Positions 27,102-35,612 of a stretch of DNA of 64,000 bases are shown here, piece after piece. Each line of letters starts with the position of its first letter. Within the stretch, counting starts at the first letter, position 1. A model generated the notes under the pieces. It worked only from the letters and a program-made list of their open reading frames with translations. It made no database searches and was not told where the DNA came from. Origin of the DNA: UBA1858 sp965262455 (GTDB lineage Bacteria > Pseudomonadota > Gammaproteobacteria > UBA4575); NCBI GenBank assembly GCA_965262455.1, contig CBDHFH010000008.1, positions 1,240,001 through 1,304,000 of the forward strand, given 5' to 3'. The position numbers were made by a program, and so were the translations under genes.

Positions 27102-28595
27102 ATGGAGTATCTCGTAAAACGCAGTGAGATTACTAGCGAGAAAACTGCCTGTGCAATTGTGCCTTTATTTTCAAACAAGCGCTTAAGTGAAGAAGCTCAA
27201 CAATTAGACAAACTTTACCGTGGCATGTTGTCTGACGCGACAAAAAATGGTGACATCACTGGCGATCTTGGGCAAACACTCGTGTTACACACTCCTAAGA
27301 ACTCTGTTCACAAACGTATATTATTAGTGGGCTGCGGAAAAGCAAAAGAATTGGACATTATTAAATACAAAAAAATCCTATCTTCCTGCATCAGTACGCT
27401 AAAAAGCACATCGTCCACAGATGCCATTAGCACTTTAAGCACACTGGATATTAACGATCAGTCAGCGCGATCATTAACACGTATGCATATAATCCAAGCC
27501 GAGGATACTTATTACAAATACGATCAAACGCTGTCTAAGAAAAATGCTCCTGTCAAACTAAAACGCATTAAATTTATTTGTCAGCAGCAAAATCTGCTTA
27601 AGCTGATCAAACAAGGCATCCAACAAGGCAAAGCAATTGCCAATGGCATGATGACGACCAAAGAACTTGGCAATTTACCGGGAAATATCTGCACACCTAG
27701 CTATTTAGCCAAAACGGCACAAAATATAAAAAAAGGCCAAGGCAAATTAACATATAGCGTGCTCGATGAACGTGAAATGAAAAAATTAGGTATGGGCTCT
27801 TTGCTGTCGGTTTCTGCTGGTAGTGCACAGCCCGCCAAATTAATCTCTTTGCAGTATCGAGGCGGTAAGCGTGGTAGCAAACCGATTGTACTTGTTGGCA
27901 AAGGCATTACATTCGACACTGGCGGCATCTCACTTAAACCTGGCGCCGCAATGGATGAAATGAAATTCGACATGTGTGGAGCCGCGACTGTGCTAGGCAC
28001 AATGCAAGCAATCAACCATATGCAGCTACCACTTAACGTAGTCGGGTTAATTGCCTGCGCGGAAAATATGCCAGGAGGCAAGGCAACCAAACCAGGAGAT
28101 GTTGTCACCTCCATGTCTGGTCAAACCATTGAGATTTTAAATACTGATGCAGAAGGCCGATTAGTATTATGTGACGCGTTAACTTATGCCAAGCGTTACG
28201 ATCCTGATGTCGTTATCGACATGGCAACTCTCACAGGCGCTGTGCTTGTCGCTTTAGGCCAAGAAACGACAGGACTGATGAGCAATTCAGACAAATTAAG
28301 TGAAGATTTATTTGCTGCCGGTATTGCGACGGGAGATCGTGCCTGGCGATTACCTATCTGGGAAGAATACCAATCACAACTGGACAGTAATTTTGCTGAC
28401 ATGGCGAACATTGGAGGCCGCTGGGCAGGCAGCATCACTGCGGCTTGCTTCTTAGCCAGGTTCACCAAAGAATATAAGTGGGCACACTTGGATATTGCCG
28501 GTGTCGCTTGGTATCAAGGCAAAAATAAAGGCGCAACAGGTCGGCCCGTACCTATGCTAACCGAGTATTTAATGCGTCGAGCGCGGATTGCATAA
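27102..28595 (+). CDS. pepA: Leucyl aminopeptidase (PepA)
   Basis: M17-family two-metal aminopeptidase in the cytoplasm. The catalytic domain shows VGKGITFDTGGISLKP and the signature NTDAEGRLVL; metal ligands are in these segments. The 497 residues are normal and the N-terminal domain is complete. AGGAG lies 8 bases before the ATG. In E. coli PepA also acts as a DNA-bending accessory factor in Xer recombination at plasmid sites; whether that holds here is unknown. HolC follows after 50 bases, the typical lptF/pepA-holC-valS arrangement. Confidence 0.97.
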   Translation: MEYLVKRSEITSEKTACAIVPLFSNKRLSEEAQQLDKLYRGMLSDATKNGDITGDLGQTLVLHTPKNSVHKRILLVGCGKAKELDIIKYKKILSSCISTLKSTSSTDAISTLSTLDINDQSARSLTRMHIIQAEDTYYKYDQTLSKKNAPVKLKRIKFICQQQNLLKLIKQGIQQGKAIANGMMTTKELGNLPGNICTPSYLAKTAQNIKKGQGKLTYSVLDEREMKKLGMGSLLSVSAGSAQPAKLISLQYRGGKRGSKPIVLVGKGITFDTGGISLKPGAAMDEMKFDMCGAATVLGTMQAINHMQLPLNVVGLIACAENMPGGKATKPGDVVTSMSGQTIEILNTDAEGRLVLCDALTYAKRYDPDVVIDMATLTGAVLVALGQETTGLMSNSDKLSEDLFAAGIATGDRAWRLPIWEEYQSQLDSNFADMANIGGRWAGSITAACFLARFTKEYKWAHLDIAGVAWYQGKNKGATGRPVPMLTEYLMRRARIA

Positions 28596-28645
28596 TGTTA
28601 ATTTGGTAGATCTGATTCATTTTTTGATTATTCTTTCAATTCAAT

Positions 28646-29068
28646 ATGCCTCAAATTGACTTTTATATAGTCGAGAATAAATCAAAAGATGGCTGGCTAC
28701 GCTATGCTTGTCGGCTGATTGAAAAAGCCTACACCCTCGGCATGCATGTCCATGTGCACACACCCAATGATGCTTTAACCATGCAAATGGATGAGTTGCT
28801 ATGGGTGTTCCGTGACCGTAGTTTTATTCCTCATCAGCAAACGTGCGCAGACGATGAATTATGCGCCGTGACATTAAATCATCAACAGTTGCCAAAACAT
28901 CGCGAGTTACTGGTAAATTTATGCACGACAGCTGTGGATTTTTATCTTGATTTCGATCGCGTTATTGAAGTCGTTGGTGACGAACAAATAATGAAACAGC
29001 AGGCACGCGAGCGGTTTCGCTTTTATCGTGAGAAAGGTCAATCCCCAACTCATCATCACATAATTTAA
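28646..29068 (+). CDS. holC: DNA polymerase III subunit chi
   Basis: Clamp-loader accessory subunit that links the polymerase to SSB. It starts MPQIDFYIVE and contains the family segments ACRLIEKAYTLGMHVHVHT and LLWVFRDRSFIPH. The 140 residues fit HolC. Position between pepA and valS is the conserved gammaproteobacterial location and strengthens the call. Confidence 0.94.
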   Translation: MPQIDFYIVENKSKDGWLRYACRLIEKAYTLGMHVHVHTPNDALTMQMDELLWVFRDRSFIPHQQTCADDELCAVTLNHQQLPKHRELLVNLCTTAVDFYLDFDRVIEVVGDEQIMKQQARERFRFYREKGQSPTHHHII

Positions 29069-29210
29069 CAGGTTGGTAGTTATTTAATACAATTCAAACA
29101 ACTTACCATGGTGACTAGCAGATTTTAGCCATAGAATATCGCATCATTAAACCAGCAGCATACCCGCAAGCAATTACTTCTAATCATAAATTTCAGGGAA
29201 TCAGTTCATC

Positions 29211-31970
29211 GTGGAAAAAGTGTATCAACCACACGAAATAGAAAAGCATTGGTATCAAGAATGGAAATCAAAAGGATACTTCCAACCTGCAAGCGAAAAT
29301 GAACAAAGCTTTTGCATTATGATCCCACCGCCCAATGTGACGGGCACACTTCACATGGGGCATGCATTTAACAACACCATCATGGACAGCCTCACACGTT
29401 ACCATCGCATGTGCGGCGATAACACGCTATGGCAACCTGGTACCGACCACGCAGGCATTGCCACACAAATGGTAGTTGAGAGGCAACTCAATGCCGCCGG
29501 CACGTCACGCACTGAGATTGGCCGAGACAAATTTTTAGAAAAAGTATGGCAGTGGAAACAGCAGTCAGGCAATACTATCTCACAACAATTAGAACGCTTA
29601 GGGTCATCCGTTGATTGGTCGCGCGAACGTTTCACCATGGATGAAGGATTATCTACCGCAGTAAGAGAAGTATTCGTACGCTTATATGAAGAAGGGTTAA
29701 TATACCGTGGCAAAAGACTTGTTAACTGGGATCCTGTATTACATACCGCTGTATCTGATTTAGAGGTTATCTCCAAAGAAGAGAATGGCCATTTATGGCA
29801 TATGCGCTACCCTCTCACTGACGCGAGTGGTCATCTAATAGTTGCCACAACACGACCCGAAACCATGTTGGGAGATGCAGCTGTCGCAGTGCACCCTGAC
29901 GATGAGCGTTATCAACATTTAATTGGCAAACATGTGCATTTGCCATTATGTAACAGAAACATTCCCATAATTGCAGATGACTATGTTGACCCGGAATTTG
30001 GATCAGGTTGCGTAAAAATTACTCCTGCTCATGATTTTAATGACTATGATGTGGGTAAGCGCCATGACCTACCCTTGATTAATATATTCACTGTTGATGC
30101 AAAAATAAATCAGCAGGCGCCGCTTAATTACCAAGACCTGGATCGCTATGACGCACGCAAGAAAATTATTGATGATCTTAGCGCGCAAGGGCTGTTAGAG
30201 AAAATTGTTGACCATAAACTGATGGTGCCGCGTGGAGATCGATCAGGAGCAGTAGTAGAACCTTTTTTAACTGATCAATGGTATGTAAAAATCGAGCCGC
30301 TCGCACAACCGGCAATTAAAGCAGTCGAGGATGGTCGCATACGGTTTATCCCTGAAAACTGGAGCAATACATATTTTGAATGGATGCGGAATATACAAGA
30401 CTGGTGCATCAGCCGCCAACTCTGGTGGGGACACCGTATACCAGCATGGTATGACGAACAGGGCAATATATATGTTGGTCGTGATGAAAACGAAGTACGA
30501 GAGAAACATAAACTGGATCAATCCATCTCTCTTAAACAAGAAGAAGATGTGTTAGATACTTGGTTTTCATCTGCTCTGTGGCCTTTCTCAACATTAGGCT
30601 GGCCTCAAAAGACATCAGAATTAAAATCGTTTTATCCCACTTCCGTATTAGTGACGGGCTTCGATATTATTTTCTTCTGGGTCGCACGCATGATCATGAT
30701 GGGCATGAAGTTCATGGACGATATTCCATTTAAAGATATTTATATTCATGGATTAGTGCGTGATTCAGACGGGCAAAAAATGTCGAAATCAAAAGGTAAT
30801 GTACTCGACCCTATTGATTTGATAGACGGCATTAGTTTAGAGGCACTTGTCGAAAAACGGACTAAAGGATTAATGCAGCCTCAAATGGCAGCAAATATAG
30901 AAAAGTCCACACGCAAACATTTCCCGGATGGCATCCCTGCATTTGGCACAGATGCGTTACGCTTTACGTTTGCTGCGCTCGCTTCGACTGGGCGAGATGT
31001 GAAGTTCGACTTGCACCGTATTGAAGGTTATCGCAACTTTTGCAATAAGCTCTGGAACGCTTCGCGCTTTGTACTAATGAACTGCGAGAATGAAAAAGTC
31101 GCAGATCAAATCGAATTTTCCTCATTATCAACAGTAGATCGCTGGATACTAAGTCGACAGCAAGAACTTATCGACCTTGTTCATCATGATATTCAACACT
31201 ATCGTTTTGATCTAGCAGCAAAAGCATTGTATGAATTTACCTGGAACGAATTTTGTGACTGGTATTTAGAATTAATCAAGCCCGTCATGTTCTCTGATAA
31301 TGAACAGGCCAAACAACAAACTCGCCGTGTGTTGCTTGAGGTATTAGAGACTTTATTAAGACTACTACACCCAATAATTCCATTTATTACCGAAGAAATT
31401 TGGCAAGCAGTTTCTCCCAAGCTAGGAATGAATACTACAACTATTATGCTGCAAAATTTTCCACGCAGTACTAATGATCTAGTTGATGTGAGCAGTGCTG
31501 AAGAAATTGACTGGTTGAAAGAATTCATCATTGGCGTCAGAAAGATACGCTCAGAAATGGACATCCCCCCCGGTAAACAAGTACCCGTACTGCTACAGCA
31601 ATGCTCGCAGCTTGACAGTCAGCGCGTAGAGTCAAATCGAACTGCACTAGACAAGCTGGCTAAACTTGAAAGCATTAATATTATCGCCGATGAGGATGCA
31701 CCTGAAGCTGCGTTAGCCTTGGTGGGAGAAATGAAAGTATTGATTCCTCTGGCTGGCCTAATTAATAAAGACGAAGAGCTAAAACGACTCGGCAAAGATA
31801 TTAGCAAGCTGGAGAGCAATATCGAAAAAACACGCAATAAGTTAAACAATCCAAATTTCAAAGATAAAGCACCTGCAGAGGTCGTTGAAAAACAGCAGGT
31901 ATTGCTAAACGAACAACAGCAAGCTCTGGCAGAATTGCGTCAACAAAAAGAAAAAATGGAAAGACTCTAG
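29211..31970 (+). CDS. valS: Valyl-tRNA synthetase
   Basis: Class I synthetase charging tRNA-Val, with an editing domain against threonine. HMGH (48-51) is the HIGH motif and KMSKS lies near 523. WCISRQLWWGHRIPAW and the C-terminal coiled coil (about 850-915) are present. It uses a GTG start: MEKVYQPHEIE aligns with E. coli MEKTYNPQDIE, and AGGGA lies 11 bases upstream. Length is 919 residues. The preceding 142-base gap shows nothing I recognise. Confidence 0.98.
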   Translation: MEKVYQPHEIEKHWYQEWKSKGYFQPASENEQSFCIMIPPPNVTGTLHMGHAFNNTIMDSLTRYHRMCGDNTLWQPGTDHAGIATQMVVERQLNAAGTSRTEIGRDKFLEKVWQWKQQSGNTISQQLERLGSSVDWSRERFTMDEGLSTAVREVFVRLYEEGLIYRGKRLVNWDPVLHTAVSDLEVISKEENGHLWHMRYPLTDASGHLIVATTRPETMLGDAAVAVHPDDERYQHLIGKHVHLPLCNRNIPIIADDYVDPEFGSGCVKITPAHDFNDYDVGKRHDLPLINIFTVDAKINQQAPLNYQDLDRYDARKKIIDDLSAQGLLEKIVDHKLMVPRGDRSGAVVEPFLTDQWYVKIEPLAQPAIKAVEDGRIRFIPENWSNTYFEWMRNIQDWCISRQLWWGHRIPAWYDEQGNIYVGRDENEVREKHKLDQSISLKQEEDVLDTWFSSALWPFSTLGWPQKTSELKSFYPTSVLVTGFDIIFFWVARMIMMGMKFMDDIPFKDIYIHGLVRDSDGQKMSKSKGNVLDPIDLIDGISLEALVEKRTKGLMQPQMAANIEKSTRKHFPDGIPAFGTDALRFTFAALASTGRDVKFDLHRIEGYRNFCNKLWNASRFVLMNCENEKVADQIEFSSLSTVDRWILSRQQELIDLVHHDIQHYRFDLAAKALYEFTWNEFCDWYLELIKPVMFSDNEQAKQQTRRVLLEVLETLLRLLHPIIPFITEEIWQAVSPKLGMNTTTIMLQNFPRSTNDLVDVSSAEEIDWLKEFIIGVRKIRSEMDIPPGKQVPVLLQQCSQLDSQRVESNRTALDKLAKLESINIIADEDAPEAALALVGEMKVLIPLAGLINKDEELKRLGKDISKLESNIEKTRNKLNNPNFKDKAPAEVVEKQQVLLNEQQQALAELRQQKEKMERL

Positions 31971-32029
31971 GACGCTATATTATTAACGTCCATGTAATGC
32001 ACATTTCAGCAACTATTCGTTTTGGGAAT

Positions 32030-32107
32030 CTAACTCATTACTCCAATTGCCAAAGCTACAATAATGATAGCTATCACCATAGCTGCAAACATTTGGCTAT
32101 CACTCAT
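32030..32107 (-). CDS. Possible 25-residue single-span membrane peptide
   Basis: ATG at 32107 to TAG at 32030 encodes MSDSQMFAAMVIAIIIVALA followed by IGVMS. After six polar residues nearly all of it is one hydrophobic helix. An AAGGG ribosome-binding site lies about 8 bases before the ATG. It is alone on the minus strand in the 248-base gap between valS and the LysE gene. I do not recognise the family. Short ORFs arise by chance, so support rests on the ribosome-binding site and the uniform hydrophobicity. Confidence 0.45.
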   Translation of the reverse strand: MSDSQMFAAMVIAIIIVALAIGVMS

Positions 32108-32218
32108 AATCTTATCCCTTAGCATCTTTGTAATAATAATTTAACATTTATATGCTAGGCATGCATTCTCATCTCTCTATCCCGCAGATAAGTAAAATTA
32201 ATCTAAGAGCATAAGGCC

Positions 32219-32851
32219 TTGTTTTACATAGAAACTGACCAACTTGCCGCCTTCATAGCAGCCTCTATCGTATTGATCATCTTCCCTGGGCCCGATCTCA
32301 TATTCTTGATTACACAATCATTACATAAAGGCATAAAGGCCGGTCTTGCCACTGCACTTGGCTTAGCCAGCGGTAACCTTATTCACACCCTAGCGGTCAC
32401 ATTTGGCCTTGCAATCATCCTGCAAACCAACAGACATGCCTTAATTATTATTCAATCGCTAGGTGCATGTTATTTACTTTATTTAGCGTACCTTGCAGTA
32501 GCCAATAGCAACCAGTCGAACCATGAGAAAAGCATAACCCACGAACAACATGTAAGTTTTTATATTCGCGGTGTCTTGATGAATATATTAAATCCGAAAG
32601 TGGCGTTATTTTTTTTATCCTTCCTGCCACAATTTATTTCACAGCACTCAACTCATGCACATACTTCGATGATATTTTTAGGCGTTGTTTTTACTGTATT
32701 AGTGATCATTATCTTTTCCAGTGTTGCATTAATTACTCATCAACTTAAACAATACTCACTATTAAACATTCTTAGCCATAAATTTTTTTCTTGGTTATGT
32801 GCGACCGTGTTTATTTTTATTTCCTTACATCTTTTACTTAGCATCTTTTAG
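32219..32851 (+). CDS. LysE/RhtB-family amino-acid exporter
   Basis: Inner-membrane efflux protein, substrate unknown (amino acids or derivatives in the family). The FPGPDLIFLI motif at 22-31 and GLASGNLIH are characteristic, and about six hydrophobic segments are present in 210 residues. NPKVALFFLSFLPQF is the conserved central segment. The only plausible start is TTG 32219, since an in-frame stop lies just upstream; its ribosome-binding site is poor. Confidence 0.88.
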   Translation: MFYIETDQLAAFIAASIVLIIFPGPDLIFLITQSLHKGIKAGLATALGLASGNLIHTLAVTFGLAIILQTNRHALIIIQSLGACYLLYLAYLAVANSNQSNHEKSITHEQHVSFYIRGVLMNILNPKVALFFLSFLPQFISQHSTHAHTSMIFLGVVFTVLVIIIFSSVALITHQLKQYSLLNILSHKFFSWLCATVFIFISLHLLLSIF

Positions 32852-32864
32852 TTAAGTAATTTTT

Positions 32865-32880
32865 TGTGACTTACGTCACG
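32865..32880. promoter_or_regulatory. CRP/Vfr-like binding site upstream of the haem peroxidase gene
   Basis: TGTGA-CTTACG-TCACG matches the CRP consensus TGTGA-N6-TCACA at nine of ten conserved positions. It lies 133 bases before the peroxidase ATG and 13 bases after the LysE stop. No matching promoter boxes were identified with confidence. It might instead be a small hairpin ending LysE transcription, but there is no T run on the downstream side. Confidence 0.35.
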
Positions 32881-33013
32881 CAAAATTAACATACAAGCTA
32901 TAGGATAATTTCATAATTATAAAACTAATAACAATAATAAAATCTAGTTTAAGTAAAAGCCTTAACTCACTAATCAAAGTTAGTTTTTTATTAAGCTTCA
33001 GAAGGAAAACAAG

Positions 33014-34741
33014 ATGAAATTACTCATAGCAACAGCACTAAGCCTGTGTATAGCAATATTATTTGGTACTGCTATCGCTGAAACCTCGCAACCATCCAAG
33101 ACAGAAGATTTGCTTAAAGAAGCAGATCAGACCATGTCAAATCCAAACACTTCACCGATTAGACGCATAGAACGCAAACACTATAAGTATAAAAGAGGTG
33201 AAAAAAGAATTTTTTATCGCAACATTGATGGCAGTGAGAATAACCTAAGCACTCACGAGATGAATCAAACCGATACACCGCTAATGCGCATCACAAAACA
33301 AGGTTACAGCGACGACTCTAGTTCTATGGCAGGTGTTAACAGGCCAGGACCTAGAAGTATCAGTAATCATGTTATGACGCAAAGCGAATCAATTCTAAAT
33401 TCAAAAAAAGCCAGTGACTTTCTGTGGCAATGGGGACAATTTCTAGATCATGATATCGACTTAACTGATGGCGCACATCCCGAAGAGCTAGCTAATATCG
33501 CAATACCTAAAGGAGACCCTCAGTTTGACCCCGACAATACGGGCACTGCTTACATGAAATTTAACCGCTCCATCTATGAGCCTAATTACTTGCCACGCGA
33601 GCAGTTAAATGAAATTACCGGATGGATTGATGCTTCAAATGTCTATGGTTCAGACGAGGAACGCGCCTTAGCATTAAGACGCATGGATGGTTCTGGCAAA
33701 CTAAAAACCAGCAAACGAGGATTAATGCCATTTAACACCGCGGGCTTAAGTAACGCGGGTGGTAACAGTGCTGAATTGTTTTTAGCAGGTGATGTGCGTG
33801 CTAATGAGCAAATAGGATTGACGGCAGTGCATACGCTGTTTGTCAGGGAACACAATCGACTTGCTAAACAAATCAAGCACAAGCACCCTAAACTTAGTGG
33901 TGATGAAATTTACCTTAAAGCACGCCGCATTGTGGCAGCGCAGATGCAAGTGATTACATATAAGGAGTTCTTGCCAGTATTGCTTGGTAAAAAAGCATTA
34001 TCAAAATACAAGGGATATAACCCGGACATAGACGCTCGCGTGTCAAACGAGTTTTCTACGGCTGCCTATCGACTTGGTCATAGTTTATTGTCTCCAGCGA
34101 TTTTACGTATAAACAAAAAAGGCAAAGAAACACGTTACAAGCACATATCACTTCGCGAAGCTTTTTTTGCGCCACATATATTGACTGAAGAGAATAACAT
34201 TGGCCCGATTTTACGTGGCTTAGCATCACAGCGATGCCAAGAGCTTGATATATTCGTGATCGATGATGTTAGAAATTTCTTATTTGGTCAGCCAGGCAGT
34301 GGTGGCTTTGATCTAGCTTCACTTAATATTCAACGTGGACGTGATCACGGTTTACTTAGTTACAATGAAACACGCATTTCTCTTGGTCTAGCGCCAGCGA
34401 CGGATTTCTCAGACATTTCTTCAAACCCTCAAATACAGAACAAGTTAAAACTTGCATACAATAATAATATTGATGATGTTGACTTATGGGTAGGTGGCTT
34501 AGCTGAAGATCACGTTAAAGGGGCTCTGGTTGGAGAAATTTTCTTTACCATACTAAAAGATCAATTTGAGCGCTTACGAGATGGTGATCGCTTCTGGTAT
34601 GAAAACAATTTCTGGGGCAAAGAGCTTAAGAAAATAAAGAAAACAACATTAGCTAAAGTAATTCGACGCAATACAAATATTGGCAGCGAGTTACAAAAGA
34701 ATGTATTCATCGTCAAGAAGAAGCATCAATATATGCATTAA
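33014..34741 (+). CDS. Exported animal-type haem peroxidase
   Basis: Peroxidase of the peroxidase-cyclooxygenase superfamily. A signal peptide covers about residues 1-22 (FGTAIAE). By comparison with myeloperoxidase the active site is complete. D145-H146 in FLDHDIDLT are the haem-ester Asp and distal His. R262 and E265 in VRANEQ are the catalytic Arg and second ester Glu, with Gln where myeloperoxidase has Met243. H356 in RLGHSLL is the proximal His, and LNIQRGRDHG carries the conserved Asn. The calcium loop TGWIDAS (202-208) is kept. It has 575 residues, and AGAAGGA precedes the ATG. The substrate is unknown. Confidence 0.92.
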   Translation: MKLLIATALSLCIAILFGTAIAETSQPSKTEDLLKEADQTMSNPNTSPIRRIERKHYKYKRGEKRIFYRNIDGSENNLSTHEMNQTDTPLMRITKQGYSDDSSSMAGVNRPGPRSISNHVMTQSESILNSKKASDFLWQWGQFLDHDIDLTDGAHPEELANIAIPKGDPQFDPDNTGTAYMKFNRSIYEPNYLPREQLNEITGWIDASNVYGSDEERALALRRMDGSGKLKTSKRGLMPFNTAGLSNAGGNSAELFLAGDVRANEQIGLTAVHTLFVREHNRLAKQIKHKHPKLSGDEIYLKARRIVAAQMQVITYKEFLPVLLGKKALSKYKGYNPDIDARVSNEFSTAAYRLGHSLLSPAILRINKKGKETRYKHISLREAFFAPHILTEENNIGPILRGLASQRCQELDIFVIDDVRNFLFGQPGSGGFDLASLNIQRGRDHGLLSYNETRISLGLAPATDFSDISSNPQIQNKLKLAYNNNIDDVDLWVGGLAEDHVKGALVGEIFFTILKDQFERLRDGDRFWYENNFWGKELKKIKKTTLAKVIRRNTNIGSELQKNVFIVKKKHQYMH

Positions 34742-34781
34742 TCTCTGCAAGCTTATGTCATTAACGATTTGCAAATGTATT

Positions 34782-34810
34782 AGCAAGAGACTAATTATCG
34801 GTCTCTTGCT
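34782..34810. terminator. Stem-loop between convergent peroxidase and secreted-protein genes
   Basis: A perfect 10-base inverted repeat (AGCAAGAGAC at 34782-34791, GTCTCTTGCT at 34801-34810) with a 9-base loop. It lies 41 bases after the peroxidase stop and includes the stop codon of the opposing gene. No T tract follows on either strand, so it is either a factor-assisted bidirectional terminator or an mRNA 3'-end stabiliser. Confidence 0.45.
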
Positions 34811-35180
34811 TGATGACTTGATTTTGTTTGCGGCTTAATAAGATGTAAGTGCTTGATTCATGACCATGATTACACTTTGCATGTATAGTCACACGCTTAG
34901 CATCCGGCGGGATCAGCACATCGCGTGAATAGCGCGTAAATGGTTGTTCGTTAACATGCGGATGATGCAATTTTCTTTTTGCTAACTGTTTCTCGCCATC
35001 TGCCATGATCACCCATTCATTTGCATAATGTTCCCACCCCGTATCTTCATGCCTGATCGTCACCGCAATATCAAATAATTGGTTTGGCTTTGCCCTGGCT
35101 TCTGCTTTTACCACTACAGGTGGATGCGAATAAGCGTTCGATGCAAGAAGTAGCAATAGTATGAATAATATATATCTCAT
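34791..35180 (-). CDS. Small secreted protein with HPHxxEQPFTR motif, probably metal-binding
   Basis: 129 residues. The signal peptide LFILLLLLASNAYS should be cut before His19, leaving HPPVVVK as mature N-terminus. The remainder looks like one beta-sandwich domain: DIAVTIRHEDTGWEHYANEW, the motif HPHVNEQPFTR (73-83), then PPDAKRVTIHAKCNHGHES. Candidate ligands are H19, H44, H51, H73, H75, C103, H105 and H107. I recall similar small uncharacterised secreted proteins, and there is loose resemblance to superoxide reductase and SoxZ folds, but I cannot name a function. It overlaps the VOC gene by 4 bases. Confidence 0.75.
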   Translation of the reverse strand: MRYILFILLLLLASNAYSHPPVVVKAEARAKPNQLFDIAVTIRHEDTGWEHYANEWVIMADGEKQLAKRKLHHPHVNEQPFTRYSRDVLIPPDAKRVTIHAKCNHGHESSTYILLSRKQNQVIKQETDN

Positions 35181-35596
35181 AGTTTTTTTTGAAAAATGTA
35201 TGACTGGTCTTTAAAACACTTAAATTCTAAAAAGTTGTTGCTTGGATCTTGAATAAAAAAAGTCCGTTGTTCACCTACCTGGCCTTGGAATCGTGTATAA
35301 GGATCAACATAAAAAGCGACATCTAACGACTTAATATTTTCTACCAGCTCATCCCATGTTTGCCATGAAAGTATCACACCAAAATGCCTGGCAGGGATGC
35401 TTTGATTGTCAACTTCGTTATAGGCAACATCAGTCTGGCAAGATTCATCTAAATGTGCTGTTATTTGGTGCCCGTAAAAATTAAAGTCGATCCACCTGTC
35501 ACTCTCACGTCCTACCTGGCACTTTAATACATGAGTATAAAAGTCCTTGATTGACTCAAGATTAGCGACCGGAAAAGCCAGATGAAATGGTGTCAT
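35177..35596 (-). CDS. VOC-family (glyoxalase/dioxygenase-like) protein
   Basis: Cytoplasmic metalloprotein of the vicinal oxygen chelate fold, with two beta-alpha-beta-beta-beta units in 139 residues. H5 (PFHLAFPV), H71 (RHFGVIL) and E124 (NNFLEFK) form the expected metal triad. The start is ATG 35596 (MTPFHLAF); the frame is open further but that part overlaps tsaB and is not VOC sequence. It overlaps the secreted-protein gene by 4 bases, so they are probably coupled. The substrate is unknown. Confidence 0.85.
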   Translation of the reverse strand: MTPFHLAFPVANLESIKDFYTHVLKCQVGRESDRWIDFNFYGHQITAHLDESCQTDVAYNEVDNQSIPARHFGVILSWQTWDELVENIKSLDVAFYVDPYTRFQGQVGEQRTFFIQDPSNNFLEFKCFKDQSYIFQKKL

Positions 35597-35612
35597 ATTA
35601 TAGTCATCAGAA

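Noticed and set aside
27701..28114. 137-codon minus-strand ORF
   Set aside because: Antisense to the conserved catalytic domain of pepA; rich in Pro and Ser as expected from the complement of that sequence.
31970..31991. GGACG-N12-CGTCC repeat after valS as a terminator
   Set aside because: Five pairs with a 12-base loop and no T tract is too weak to claim.
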